Source: Treponema sp. (GTDB taxonomy: Bacteria > Spirochaetota > Spirochaetia > Treponematales > Treponemataceae). From it: 64,000 bases of DNA. Below the pieces are notes generated by a model that saw only the letters and a program-made list of their open reading frames with translations, was not told the DNA's origin and made no database searches. Numbering within the stretch: the first letter of the stretch is position 1; each line of letters opens with the position of its first letter. The position numbers were made by a program, and so were the translations under genes. The stretch lies in the NCBI GenBank assembly GCA_022010055.1, contig CP091737.1, positions 868,001 to 932,000 on the forward strand, given 5' to 3'. Shown here one piece after another: positions 35,474 to 43,182 of the stretch.

Positions 35474-36331
35474 TTAGTTTTTTGTCCACTGCGCAAAAAC
35501 TGATTTTCTTGCGATTTTTCCGCTTTCGCTCTGAACTAAAGTTTCTACTGTGCCGGAAAGAATTCCTGTCTTTTCCATTTTAAAAGTCCAGCGTATCGGC
35601 TCTGCTGTCATGGCGAGCTCCAGCGCTTTCTGGCGGTCGATTTCTGGAAAATACGACGCGTTGTTTCCGCTTGTCTGCACGATTTTTACGCTCTGCGCCT
35701 GGTTTTCATCCTGCTCGATTTTTACGGAAATGTTCATGGAAGCGCCGTTCTTGAAAATCACAAAACCTCTTCCGCCGCGCATTATCACAATCTTGCTCAG
35801 GAATTTTCCGTCGCTCCAGTTTCCTGCAAGATTTTCCAGTGAAAAACTGCCTGCGCCGTTGTTTTCTGTTTTGTTTTCTTCGCCTGAAGTTTTTGCAAGA
35901 TTTTCTACGATTCCCCTTAGCGAGGTTTTTGATTCCATAAGTATTTTGTAGTAGGAATTATAGATTTTGTTTTCAGTTTCAGGCTCTTTATGACCGTGGG
36001 TTTTTAGCACAAGCTCCATTTTCCACTCTGCGGCATCAATTTTTGAAATTACCGCGTAAAAAATGCCTGTGTCCGGTTTTTCCGACTGCGAGAAGTCTGC
36101 GTTTCCGCTGAAAAAATCCTCTGAAAAATTTTCGCTCCGCCTGTCGTTTATGGTGTATTCAAGCTCCTTTAGCTGTGCAAAAAAAATGTCTTCCGTCATG
36201 GAAAGCATGTTTTTTTCAGTATCCTTGGAGGCGATTCCGTAAAAGTCAATCTGAGCAAGGCTTTTCGGAAAAGCGTTTGAAATAAGAAGAATTTGAAAAA
36301 CTGCAAGAGCCGGAATTAATCGTCTTTTCAC
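35474..36331 (-). CDS. secreted protein of unknown function
   Basis: The 285-residue protein has a signal peptide (MKRRLIPALAVFQILLISNAFPKSLA). Its N-terminal half contains an ordered alpha/beta region (SMTEDIFFAQLKELEYTIND, FYAVISKIDAAEWKMELVLK) reminiscent of penicillin-binding-protein activator-type LpoB/GNA1162-like folds, a loose resemblance only. The C-terminal half is a beta-rich part (NLAGNWSDGKFLSKIVIMRGGRGFVIFK). Its start overlaps the smpB stop by four bases (ATGA), so it is translated with smpB. No known family is recognised. Confidence 0.65.
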   Translation of the reverse strand: MKRRLIPALAVFQILLISNAFPKSLAQIDFYGIASKDTEKNMLSMTEDIFFAQLKELEYTINDRRSENFSEDFFSGNADFSQSEKPDTGIFYAVISKIDAAEWKMELVLKTHGHKEPETENKIYNSYYKILMESKTSLRGIVENLAKTSGEENKTENNGAGSFSLENLAGNWSDGKFLSKIVIMRGGRGFVIFKNGASMNISVKIEQDENQAQSVKIVQTSGNNASYFPEIDRQKALELAMTAEPIRWTFKMEKTGILSGTVETLVQSESGKIARKSVFAQWTKN

Positions 36332-36795
36332 TGACCTGTAAGCCCCTTTCGGAATTCTCGCTGCAGGTCGCGGTTTACATCGCGTTCTTTTATCGTCGCG
36401 CGTTTGTCAAACTGCTTTTTTCCTTTGCACACGCCCAGCGTTACTTTTACGCGTCCTTTTTTCAGGTAGAAATTTATAGGAATCAATGTGTATCCTTTCT
36501 GCTCTACTTGCCGTTCTATCTTTTTTATTTCTTGTCTGTGCAGAAGCAGTTTTTTAGGTCTGTCCGGGTCGTGGTTAAAAATGGATGAATAAGAATATTC
36601 TGAAATATGGAAATTCTTTATAAAAATCTCGCCGTTTACAATCTCTGCAAATGCATCTGGAAATGAAACAGCGCCTGCTTTTACGGATTTTACTTCTGTT
36701 CCCTGGAGTTCAATTCCGCATTCGTAGGATTCTTCTATAAAATAGTCAAAACGAGCTTTTCTGTTTTCGGCAATAATTTTTTTATCTTCAGCCAT
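36328..36795 (-). CDS. smpB: SsrA-binding protein SmpB
   Basis: SmpB binds tmRNA and brings it to stalled ribosomes for trans-translation. The 155-residue protein has the standard order: NRKARFDYFIEESYECGIEL near the start, GTEVKSVKAG, FIKNFHISEY, RPKKLLLHRQEIKKIE, GYTLIPINFYLKKGRVKV and KGKKQFDKRATIKERD before the tail. The frame is intact. A consensus-like promoter (TTGCAA-17-TATAAT) ends about seven bases before the ATG, and no Shine-Dalgarno fits, so the mRNA is probably leaderless. Confidence 0.96.
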   Translation of the reverse strand: MAEDKKIIAENRKARFDYFIEESYECGIELQGTEVKSVKAGAVSFPDAFAEIVNGEIFIKNFHISEYSYSSIFNHDPDRPKKLLLHRQEIKKIERQVEQKGYTLIPINFYLKKGRVKVTLGVCKGKKQFDKRATIKERDVNRDLQREFRKGLTGQ

Positions 36796-36802
36796 GGCAT
36801 TA

Positions 36803-36831
36803 ATTATAGACTATACTTAAATCGGTTGCAA
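36803..36831 (-). promoter_or_regulatory. smpB promoter sharing its -35 with lepB
   Basis: Minus strand TTGCAA (36826-36831), 17-base spacer, consensus TATAAT (36803-36808). The expected start falls at about 36796, next to the ATG at 36795. TTGCAA is its own reverse complement. Confidence 0.65.
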
Positions 36832-36854
36832 GTTTACATTGTTTTTGATAATTT
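36826..36854 (+). promoter_or_regulatory. lepB promoter sharing its -35 with smpB
   Basis: Plus strand TTGCAA (36826-36831), 17-base spacer, TAATTT (36849-36854). The expected start is about 36861, the A of the lepB ATG. Confidence 0.5.
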
Positions 36855-36860
36855 TACCTT

Positions 36861-37562
36861 ATGAACAAAAAACTGTTTGAACTTTCGTATTCTGTCCGCA
36901 AAGATTTTGAAAAGAAAATATTCTTTGCGTTCTTTTTTGTGATTTGTATTTTTGCCGCAATAAATATCCTTATCAATTTTGTTGTTTTTCCGGTAAGGAC
37001 AGTTTCGGCCTCTATGGAGCCGGATTGTCCCGGAAATTCATGCATTCTTTTTTCTCCGTTAAAACGGAATGTCGAGCGCGGCTCGGTCGTGCTTCTTGAG
37101 CCTCTCTTGCATTCTGAAAATTCGGCCGCGGTAAAATTGGCTGACTGCCTTGTAAGATTTTTTACCGCGCAGCAGTTTTCCGTGGTTTCCAGCAGAAAAA
37201 ATATGGGTGCGAACCGGCTTGTGCGCCGTATCATCGCGCTTCCCGGCGACACAGTCTATATGCGCGACTACGTTATGTACATTAAACCGAAAGGTGAGTC
37301 CTTTTTTCTTACGGAATTTGAGCTTGTTGAAAAGCCGTACAATGTTTCAATAAATGCTGCTCCATCATTGTGGGATTCTTCGATTGGAGTGTGCGGTTCT
37401 TTTGAGCAGTTTACGCTTGGAGAGCACGAATATTTTGTTCTTGGCGATTACAGGAATTCCTGCGTAGATTCCCGTTTTTTTGGAACAGTCACGGAAGAGG
37501 ATTTTAAGGCAGGCGCGCTGATTTCTTATTTTCCGTTGAACAAAATAAAAGTTTATTTTTAA
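36861..37562 (+). CDS. lepB: signal peptidase I (S26 family) with Arg at the usual catalytic Lys position
   Basis: LepB cuts signal peptides from exported proteins at the outer face of the membrane. The 233-residue protein has one N-terminal helix (residues 20-43). Box B is SASMEPD with the nucleophile at Ser51, box C is ERGSVVLLEP, box D is RLVRRIIALPGDTVY, and box E is LGDYRNSCVDSRFFG. In box D the general-base Lys of the family (Lys-Arg before the hydrophobic pair and LPGD) reads Arg122-Arg123. A short insertion lies between boxes C and D. The start appears leaderless. hemW follows after two bases. Confidence 0.88.
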   Translation: MNKKLFELSYSVRKDFEKKIFFAFFFVICIFAAINILINFVVFPVRTVSASMEPDCPGNSCILFSPLKRNVERGSVVLLEPLLHSENSAAVKLADCLVRFFTAQQFSVVSSRKNMGANRLVRRIIALPGDTVYMRDYVMYIKPKGESFFLTEFELVEKPYNVSINAAPSLWDSSIGVCGSFEQFTLGEHEYFVLGDYRNSCVDSRFFGTVTEEDFKAGALISYFPLNKIKVYF

Positions 37563-37564
37563 TT

Positions 37565-38746
37565 TTGAAAACATCTCTTTACATACATATTCCTTTTTGC
37601 AGGTCAAAATGCTCGTACTGTGATTTTTTTAGTGTTCCGTGCGGAAATCAGAATGTTCCTGATGAATATATCGCTTCTCTCTGCAACGAAATAAAAATAC
37701 GCAAGGCTGAACGGAGCGCGGACTCTCTTGAAACCGTCTATATCGGCGGCGGAACTCCGTCCATTTTAACTGAGGGGCAGCTTTTCAGGATAATGAACGA
37801 AGTTTTTTCCGGGCTGCGGAAAGAACCGGAGGAAATTACGGTCGAGGCAAATCCTGATGATATTTCAAAGGATTTTCTGGGTGCCTTGGCTTCTTGCGGA
37901 GTGACAAGAATTTCATGCGGAATCCAGACGTTTAATGCTTCTGCGTTAAAAAATGTAAAGCGCCGCGGTACGGATAAAGTTTCCCGAAGCGCGGCTGAAC
38001 TGATAAAAACTTATTGGAAAGGAATCTTTTCCGCGGACTTGATTTCCGGGCTTCCGGGTGAAAGCGAAAAATCTTTTTTAAGAACTCTGGATGAGCTTCT
38101 GAAATTCAAGCCGGAGCATATTTCAATGTATTCGCTTACTCTGGAAGAAGAAACTCCGCTGGGAAAGTCGTTCTATGACGGAACTCTTGAATACGATTTT
38201 GATATGGCTGATAAAATCTGGATTGCCGGTAGAAATTTTTTAATTGAAAAAGGGTACAGCCATTACGAGGTTTCTAATTTTTGCCTTCCTGGATTTGAAT
38301 GTCAGCACAACCTTGCTTATTGGAATCAGGATGATTATATTGGCTGCGGCGCTGGCGGAACAGGAACATTTTATGGAAAGAATGCGCTCCGTTTTACAAA
38401 TACCTCTGAGCTGAAAAAGTATGTTTCGTTTTGGAAAGACTCCGTTTCCACGGAGAACGCGCCGGGAAGTGCGGAAAGGCTTTCCGGGAAAACCCAGGCC
38501 TTTGAGTTTTTTATGATGGGCCTAAGAACTTTGCGTGGAATTTCTCGGGAAGAATACAAAAGAAGGTTTTCTGCTGGGATTCCTGAAAAAATCGCCGCGG
38601 TTTTTAAACGCTGGTCGGAAAAAGGGCTTTGCCGTGAAAAACTGTCTCCTTCGCCTGTGGCAAGACGCAGCGCGCCTGAGCATTTTTATTCCATGACGGA
38701 AGAAGGAATTCTGTTTTTGAACCGCTTTCTGGAAGAAATTTTGTAA
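37565..38746 (+). CDS. hemW: radical SAM protein HemW (coproporphyrinogen oxidase-like heme chaperone)
   Basis: HemW binds heme and a 4Fe-4S cluster with SAM and is thought to pass heme to respiratory enzymes; it is often misnamed HemN. The 393-residue protein starts KTSLYIHIPFCRSKCSYCDF, with the CxxxCxxC cluster motif followed by Asp-Phe as in HemW. It also has YIGGGTPSIL, EANPDDI and RISCGIQTFN. The HemN-type C-terminal domain is present (HYEVSNFCLPGFECQHNLAYW). The start is TTG two bases after lepB stops, so the two are co-translated. Confidence 0.9.
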   Translation: MKTSLYIHIPFCRSKCSYCDFFSVPCGNQNVPDEYIASLCNEIKIRKAERSADSLETVYIGGGTPSILTEGQLFRIMNEVFSGLRKEPEEITVEANPDDISKDFLGALASCGVTRISCGIQTFNASALKNVKRRGTDKVSRSAAELIKTYWKGIFSADLISGLPGESEKSFLRTLDELLKFKPEHISMYSLTLEEETPLGKSFYDGTLEYDFDMADKIWIAGRNFLIEKGYSHYEVSNFCLPGFECQHNLAYWNQDDYIGCGAGGTGTFYGKNALRFTNTSELKKYVSFWKDSVSTENAPGSAERLSGKTQAFEFFMMGLRTLRGISREEYKRRFSAGIPEKIAAVFKRWSEKGLCREKLSPSPVARRSAPEHFYSMTEEGILFLNRFLEEIL

Positions 38747-38758
38747 TTTTTTTTTAAG

Positions 38759-39456
38759 CTATCTTTTTATTGAATCTTTTGAAAATGAATAGCCCTGTCC
38801 GAATATTGTCTTTATAAAAAGCGGCCTGGAAAAATCCTTTTCAATTTTTTTTCTAAGGCGCTGGATGTAGACTGCGACTGCTGTAATATCTCCGAACTTT
38901 ATTTTCCATACGTTTTCATATATTTGCGCCGGAGACAGAATTTCCCCTGCGTTTTTTACCATGTATGCAAGAACTTCATATTCTTTTTCTGAAAGCGGAA
39001 TTTTTATTCCGTTTTTTTTCAGTACGCTGCTGCATAAAAAAAGAGAGTATTCTCCGAACCTGATACAGTTTTCAGTATCTGCGGAAAAAAGCTCTGTTAT
39101 TCTTAGCTGGGCATTCACGTGCGCCATAAGTAGTTTTGAGGAAAAGGGCTCTGAAAGAAAAGCGTTTGCGCCAAGGTCAAGGCATTTTATTATTTCCTCT
39201 TCGGCCGCGTTTTTGTGTACGATTATAATCGGAGAAGCGGCTTTGTATTCAGTCCTGAGGGTCTTTATAAAGTCAGTTCCATTTTTCTTTAGAAAATTAT
39301 TGTGCAGGATAAAAAGCGAAGGGGAAATAGAGTTTTTTAGTTCTTTGAATAATTTGTCAGCATCTGAAAAGGCTTTAGTCTCAAACTTCTCGTTTGAAAG
39401 ATGAATCTGTATTGGATTTTCATTTTCAAGAGTGTCTTCGCCGATAAAAAAATCAT
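38759..39456 (-). CDS. OmpR-type response regulator with degenerate receiver, one-base frame break
   Basis: The C-terminal half is a clear winged-helix DNA-binding domain (LSEKEYEVLAYMVKNAGEIL... VAVYIQRLRKKIE ... GQGYSF). The upstream frame encodes a receiver fold with no usable start as written. One base restored in the run at 39446-39452 gives ATG 39456 with AGGA eight bases before it and MIFFIGEDTLENENPIQIHL, a 232-residue protein. In the receiver, His52 replaces the phosphorylated Asp (FILHNNFL), His81 replaces the Thr/Ser and Glu103 replaces the conserved Lys (FLSEPF). It therefore should not be phosphorylated in the usual way. It converges on hemW with a 12-base gap; no histidine kinase is nearby. 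Confidence 0.75.
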
Positions 39457-39602
39457 TTGTAAGTTTCCTGATAATTTTTTTCTATAAAAAAAACTTGTGG
39501 AATTCGGGTTTTTTTATAAAATGAAAAAGCTCAGGAAGAATTGTTGTTATGATTTATAAAAAAATTGAATTCAAGCCCAAGATTGATTCTATCACGGAAA
39601 TG

Positions 39603-39724
39603 AAAAAAAGTGAATTTTTTTCTAAAAAAATCTAAAAAAAACTCAATAAAAAAAGGGAAATTTCATTATTTTTTTCATAAAAAAACATTCAAATCTAAAA
39701 AAATTAAAAATTGAATTAAAAAAA
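39603..39724 (+). other. roughly phased A/T-tracts upstream of the flagellar block (predicted curved DNA)
   Basis: The 338-base gap between 39456 and 39795 is very AT-rich. Runs of seven or so A or T recur at 39603, 39615, 39624, 39634, 39648, 39669, 39679, 39697, 39706 and 39718, with many spacings near one helical turn. This pattern bends DNA and can act as an UP-like element. The rest of the gap holds only the promoter and the response-regulator leader. Confidence 0.5.
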
Positions 39725-39740
39725 CGCCGTTAAATATAGT
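39711..39740 (+). promoter_or_regulatory. putative promoter of the flagellar block
   Basis: TTGAAT (39711-39716), 18-base spacer, TATAGT (39735-39740), about 55 bases before the flbD ATG. A sigma-28-like GCCGTTAA (one mismatch) overlaps at 39725-39732, so a second sigma factor is possible. Confidence 0.5.
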
Positions 39741-39794
39741 AAAATTAAGCAAATAATCTTGACGATATTTGTTTTGCAAAGGAAAATAGTATTA

Positions 39795-39995
39795 ATGATT
39801 GAAGTTATGCGCCTGGATGGGAAAGTTTATTGGGTGAATCCGCACATGATTGAAAGTATGGAAACTAATCCTGATTTAACGCTGACGATGCTGTCTGGAA
39901 AAAAGATTGTTGTCAAAAATTCCCCGTCTGAAATAATAAAAAAAATCATTGACTATAGAAAAAAAATCGGTATTGATAACCAAGAGGTTTTGTAA
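39795..39995 (+). CDS. flbD: FlbD family flagellar protein
   Basis: FlbD is a small protein found at the head of spirochaete and Gram-positive flagellar operons; its exact role is unsettled. The 66-residue product reads MIEVMRLDGKVYWVNPHMIE then a beta-rich core ending EIIKKIIDYRKKIG, the normal family form. I start at ATG 39795 with GGAAAA upstream; an earlier in-frame start at 39759 overlaps the leader and has no support. The stop is immediately followed by the motA ATG. It heads the long flagellar block. Confidence 0.88.
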   Translation: MIEVMRLDGKVYWVNPHMIESMETNPDLTLTMLSGKKIVVKNSPSEIIKKIIDYRKKIGIDNQEVL

Positions 39996-40784
39996 ATGGA
40001 TATAGCAACAATAATTGGTTTTATCGGCGGTGCGGCTTGTATTGTAATGTCCGTATTGACATCTGGTGGTACTCTCGGCGGAATTATTGATATTCCGTCT
40101 GTGTTTATGACTATCGGAGGTTCGTGGGCCTCTATTTTTATCATGGCGCCTCTGTCTAAAGCTGTCGGTGTTTTTAAGATTATCGGAAAATGCTTTAAAG
40201 TTCCTGATTTTGGAGAAAAAACGCTTATCTCAAAGCTGATGGATCTTTCAAATAAGGCCAGGCGTGAAGGAATCCTTGCGCTTGAAGACGGTCTTGACGA
40301 CCTTGATGATGCCTTTATGCGCAATGGTCTTCGTCTTGTTGTAGACGGAACCGACGGAAATGTAATCCGCACGATTATGGAAAACGAAATGAGCCAGTGC
40401 GAGGCCCGCCACATGGAATGGATAAACGTAATGAACCAGTGGGCCGGATTTGCGCCAGGCTTCGGTATGATGGGTACCGTTCTTGGTCTTATCGGTATGT
40501 TGAACAACCTTGAAGATAAGTCATCGCTTGGTCCTAACATGGCTGTCGCCCTTATTACGACACTTTACGGTTCTATGCTTGCAAACTGGATTCTTGTTCC
40601 TCTCGCACAGAACCTTATCAATCAGAACTCAATGGAAATGCGCGCCAAAGAAATGGTTATTGAAGGGGTTCTTGCCATTCAGGCTGGTGAAAACCCAAGA
40701 ATTATGGGACAGAAGCTTCTTACGTATCTTGATCCGGTTTCGCGGAAGTCTATTGAAGCGGATATTCTAAAGACTAAGGGATAA
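39996..40784 (+). CDS. motA: flagellar motor stator protein MotA
   Basis: MotA and MotB form the ion channel and stator that drives rotation. The 262-residue protein has four hydrophobic segments (residues about 5-25, 35-52, 150-172 and 182-205). The cytoplasmic loop carries charged RREGILALEDGLDDLDD. The pore helices are GFAPGFGMMGTVLGLIGML and VALITTLYGSMLANWILVPLA. It starts at the base after the flbD stop. motB follows after two bases. Confidence 0.97.
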   Translation: MDIATIIGFIGGAACIVMSVLTSGGTLGGIIDIPSVFMTIGGSWASIFIMAPLSKAVGVFKIIGKCFKVPDFGEKTLISKLMDLSNKARREGILALEDGLDDLDDAFMRNGLRLVVDGTDGNVIRTIMENEMSQCEARHMEWINVMNQWAGFAPGFGMMGTVLGLIGMLNNLEDKSSLGPNMAVALITTLYGSMLANWILVPLAQNLINQNSMEMRAKEMVIEGVLAIQAGENPRIMGQKLLTYLDPVSRKSIEADILKTKG

Positions 40785-40786
40785 AA

Positions 40787-41515
40787 ATGGCAAGGGAAAA
40801 GAAAGAACCTGAAAAACCGTCAACCGCCTGGCAAGGCACTTATGGTGACATGATTACGCTTATGCTCTGCTTCTTTGTTATGCTTTACAATCCATCCGAA
40901 GTGGACGTTACTCAGCTTGCTACGATTACGCAGGCATTGCAGATGAATGAAACAGAGTCTGTGAACGGCGGCCTGTCCCTGTCCACTGGAAAACTTTCTG
41001 ATCTGGGAAATACAATAAATTCGCTTCCTGCGATTGAAAAAGGAAAATCGCTCGGTCTTGCAAAGAAAAAGGCGGTTTCTTTATTTGCTCCTGATGTAAA
41101 GTCTAACAGGATAACGATTACGAGCGACGAGCGGGGACTCGTTATTTCTCTTGCCGCGGATAATTTTTTTGAGGAAGGCAGCGCAGACTTAAATATAGAG
41201 GAAACCAGGGATTCTCTGTTAAGGCTTTCTGATTTTTTTAAGGATCCTGCGCTAAAAAACAGAAAATTCAGGATAGAAGGCCATACGGACAACACCCAGG
41301 TTCCTGAGAATTCAAAATTTTTAAGCAACTGGGAGCTTTCTGCGGCCCGCTCCATGAACGTTCTTCATTATCTTGCTGATTATGGAGTTGATGAGAATCG
41401 TTTTTCTGTGGCAGGCTATGCCGATACTCAGCCTAAATTTTCAAATGACACCCCGGAAGGAAGGGCTTATAATCGCCGTGTGGATATAATTATCCTAGAC
41501 GAGGGGCATTTTTAA
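40787..41515 (+). CDS. motB: flagellar motor stator protein MotB
   Basis: MotB anchors the stator to peptidoglycan and carries the proton-accepting Asp. The 242-residue protein has a short cytoplasmic tail, then WQGTYGDMITLMLCFFVML, where the Asp of TYGDM is the ion-binding residue. A plug/linker follows. The OmpA-type peptidoglycan-binding domain has RIEGHTDNTQVP, NWELSAARSMNVL and GYADTQP with RAYNRRVDIII. The frame is intact. A hairpin with a T-rich tail follows the stop before fliL. Confidence 0.97.
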   Translation: MAREKKEPEKPSTAWQGTYGDMITLMLCFFVMLYNPSEVDVTQLATITQALQMNETESVNGGLSLSTGKLSDLGNTINSLPAIEKGKSLGLAKKKAVSLFAPDVKSNRITITSDERGLVISLAADNFFEEGSADLNIEETRDSLLRLSDFFKDPALKNRKFRIEGHTDNTQVPENSKFLSNWELSAARSMNVLHYLADYGVDENRFSVAGYADTQPKFSNDTPEGRAYNRRVDIIILDEGHF

Positions 41516-41517
41516 GT

Positions 41518-41550
41518 GTATACTTTTTAAGTATACTCTTTATTTTTTTT
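41518..41550 (+). terminator. AT-rich hairpin with T tail between motB and fliL
   Basis: GTATACTT / AAGTATAC (41518-41525 and 41529-41536) with loop TTT is followed by a TCTTTATTTTTTTT tail. It would act at most as a weak terminator, because the flagellar genes continue. Confidence 0.55.
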
Positions 41551-41575
41551 ATAAAAGTATTTTTTTGGAGGAAAG

Positions 41576-42120
41576 ATGGCAGACGACGGACTTGATGGAT
41601 TGGATGAAGGCACAGACTCATCTGCTCCGGCTAAAGGCAATAAAGCCGGCGGTCTTCTTAATTCGCTTTTAAAATGGATTGCCATTGCTTTGGGCGCGAT
41701 AATTTTAATCGTTGTAATTGTTGTTGTGACTGTAAAAATTGTGGGAAACAATAAGCCGTCCGGTCCTGTTATTGCGATTTCTGAAGAATATCAGGCGCAG
41801 CGCGAAATTCTTGACTGGTATACGTCCCTTGGCGCTATAAGAACTAAAACCAGCGATGATATTCCGGCTAGCGTTGTTGTTGACATTGCCCTTGGCTATA
41901 AAAAGGACGACAAGGCCTGTTCAACTGAAATTACGCAAAGAAATATTGAATTAAAGACTTTTTGCGCCGATACTTTACACAGAAGACAATCTCTGAGCTA
42001 AGACCCCAGAATGAGCAGAAACTTAAGATTGAATTAAGGAATGAAATAAACGATGAGATTTTGAGCTCCTCAAAAATCAAGGATATTTCATTCCTTCAGC
42101 TGGATGTTCTGGAGCAGTAG
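41576..42120 (+). CDS. fliL: flagellar basal body-associated protein FliL, one-base frame break
   Basis: FliL surrounds the stator at the inner membrane and supports motor torque. GGAGG lies five bases before ATG 41576. The protein has an acidic cytoplasmic start, one membrane helix (residues about 36-60, WIAIALGAIILIVVIVVV), then a periplasmic part. One T is missing in the T5 run at 41959-41963; adding it joins NIELKTF to LRRYFTQKTISELRPQ and gives 181 residues ending DISFLQLDVLEQ, the normal FliL end. Confidence 0.93.
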
Positions 42121-42150
42121 CTGCTGACTTTTTTTTAAGGTGGAAGGTAG

Positions 42151-43182
42151 ATGACAGAAGTTTTGTCACAGGATGAAATTGACCAGCTCTTGACTGCCAT
42201 CAGTTCAGGCGATTCTGAGGCTGATGACTTTAAGCCGGTTAGTGATACCCGCAAAATAAAAATATATGACTTCAAGCGTCCTGACAAATTCTCAAAGGAA
42301 CAGTTGCGTACGGTTTCCAATATGCACGAAACCTTTGCGCGTTTAACGACTACGTCACTTTCTGCTCAGCTGCGCTCACTGGTCCATGTTCATGTTGCCT
42401 CTGTAGACCAGCTTACATACGAGGAATTTATCCGTTCTATTCCAACGCCTACGACTCTGGCTGTTGTGAATATGGATCCGCTAAAGGAAATGCCGTTCTT
42501 GAAATTGACCCGGCAATCACTTTTTGTATGATAGACCGTCTGTTCGGCGGCCGGGGTATTACTGCGACAAATAAAAACCGTGACCTTACGGATATTGAGC
42601 AGTCTGTAATGGAAGGTATTATCGTAAGGATTCTTGCGAATATGCGTGAAGCATGGACGCAGGTAATCGACCTTAGGCCAAGGCTCGGTCAGATTGAGAC
42701 AAATCCTCAGTTTGCGCAGATTGTACCGCCGTCAGAGATGGTTGTTCTTATTACGCTTGAAACAAAAGTAGGCGATGAGGAAGGCATGATGAACTTCTGT
42801 ATTCCTTACTTGACTATAGAACCTATAATTTCAAAGCTTTCCTCTCAGTTCTGGTTTTCTTCTGTAAGAAGAAGTTCAACTACTCAGTATCTGGGTACTT
42901 TAAAGGAAACTCGCTTCTGTTGATATGGAAGTAGTTGCGGAAGTCGGTTCAATAAACCTGCCGGTCCGGGATGTTCTGGCGTTAAAGGTTGGAGATGTAG
43001 TTCGTCTTTCCAATACAAAAGTCGGAGAGCCTTTTTCTCTGAGTGTTGGAAATAAAAAGAAATTTTATTGTCAGCCTGGAATTGTTGGAAAAAAAATGGC
43101 AGTTCAAGTAACAGGTAAAATTGAAGATGTTGCTGCAGAGGATTTTGAAGAACTTTCTGTAGAAGGAGATGATACATTATGA
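42151..43182 (+). CDS. fliM: flagellar motor switch protein FliM, two frame breaks
   Basis: FliM is the C-ring switch protein that binds CheY-P. It starts with the CheY-binding segment LSQDEIDQLLTAI, then the CheC-like middle domain, with FGGRG and the SEMVVLITLE strand, and the SpoA-type C-terminus (LPVRDVLALKVGDVVRL). Two breaks are seen. One A is missing at 42483-42485 (restores DPLKGNAVLEIDPAITFCMID). Two A are missing at 42907-42909 (restores LKEKLASVDMEVVAEVG). Restored length is 344 residues, as usual. It overlaps fliY by four bases. Confidence 0.95.

Noticed and set aside
39440..39447. Second exact GCCGATAA on the plus strand
   Set aside because: It lies inside the response regulator coding sequence (antisense to its start), has no -35, and is about 350 bases from the next plus-strand gene.
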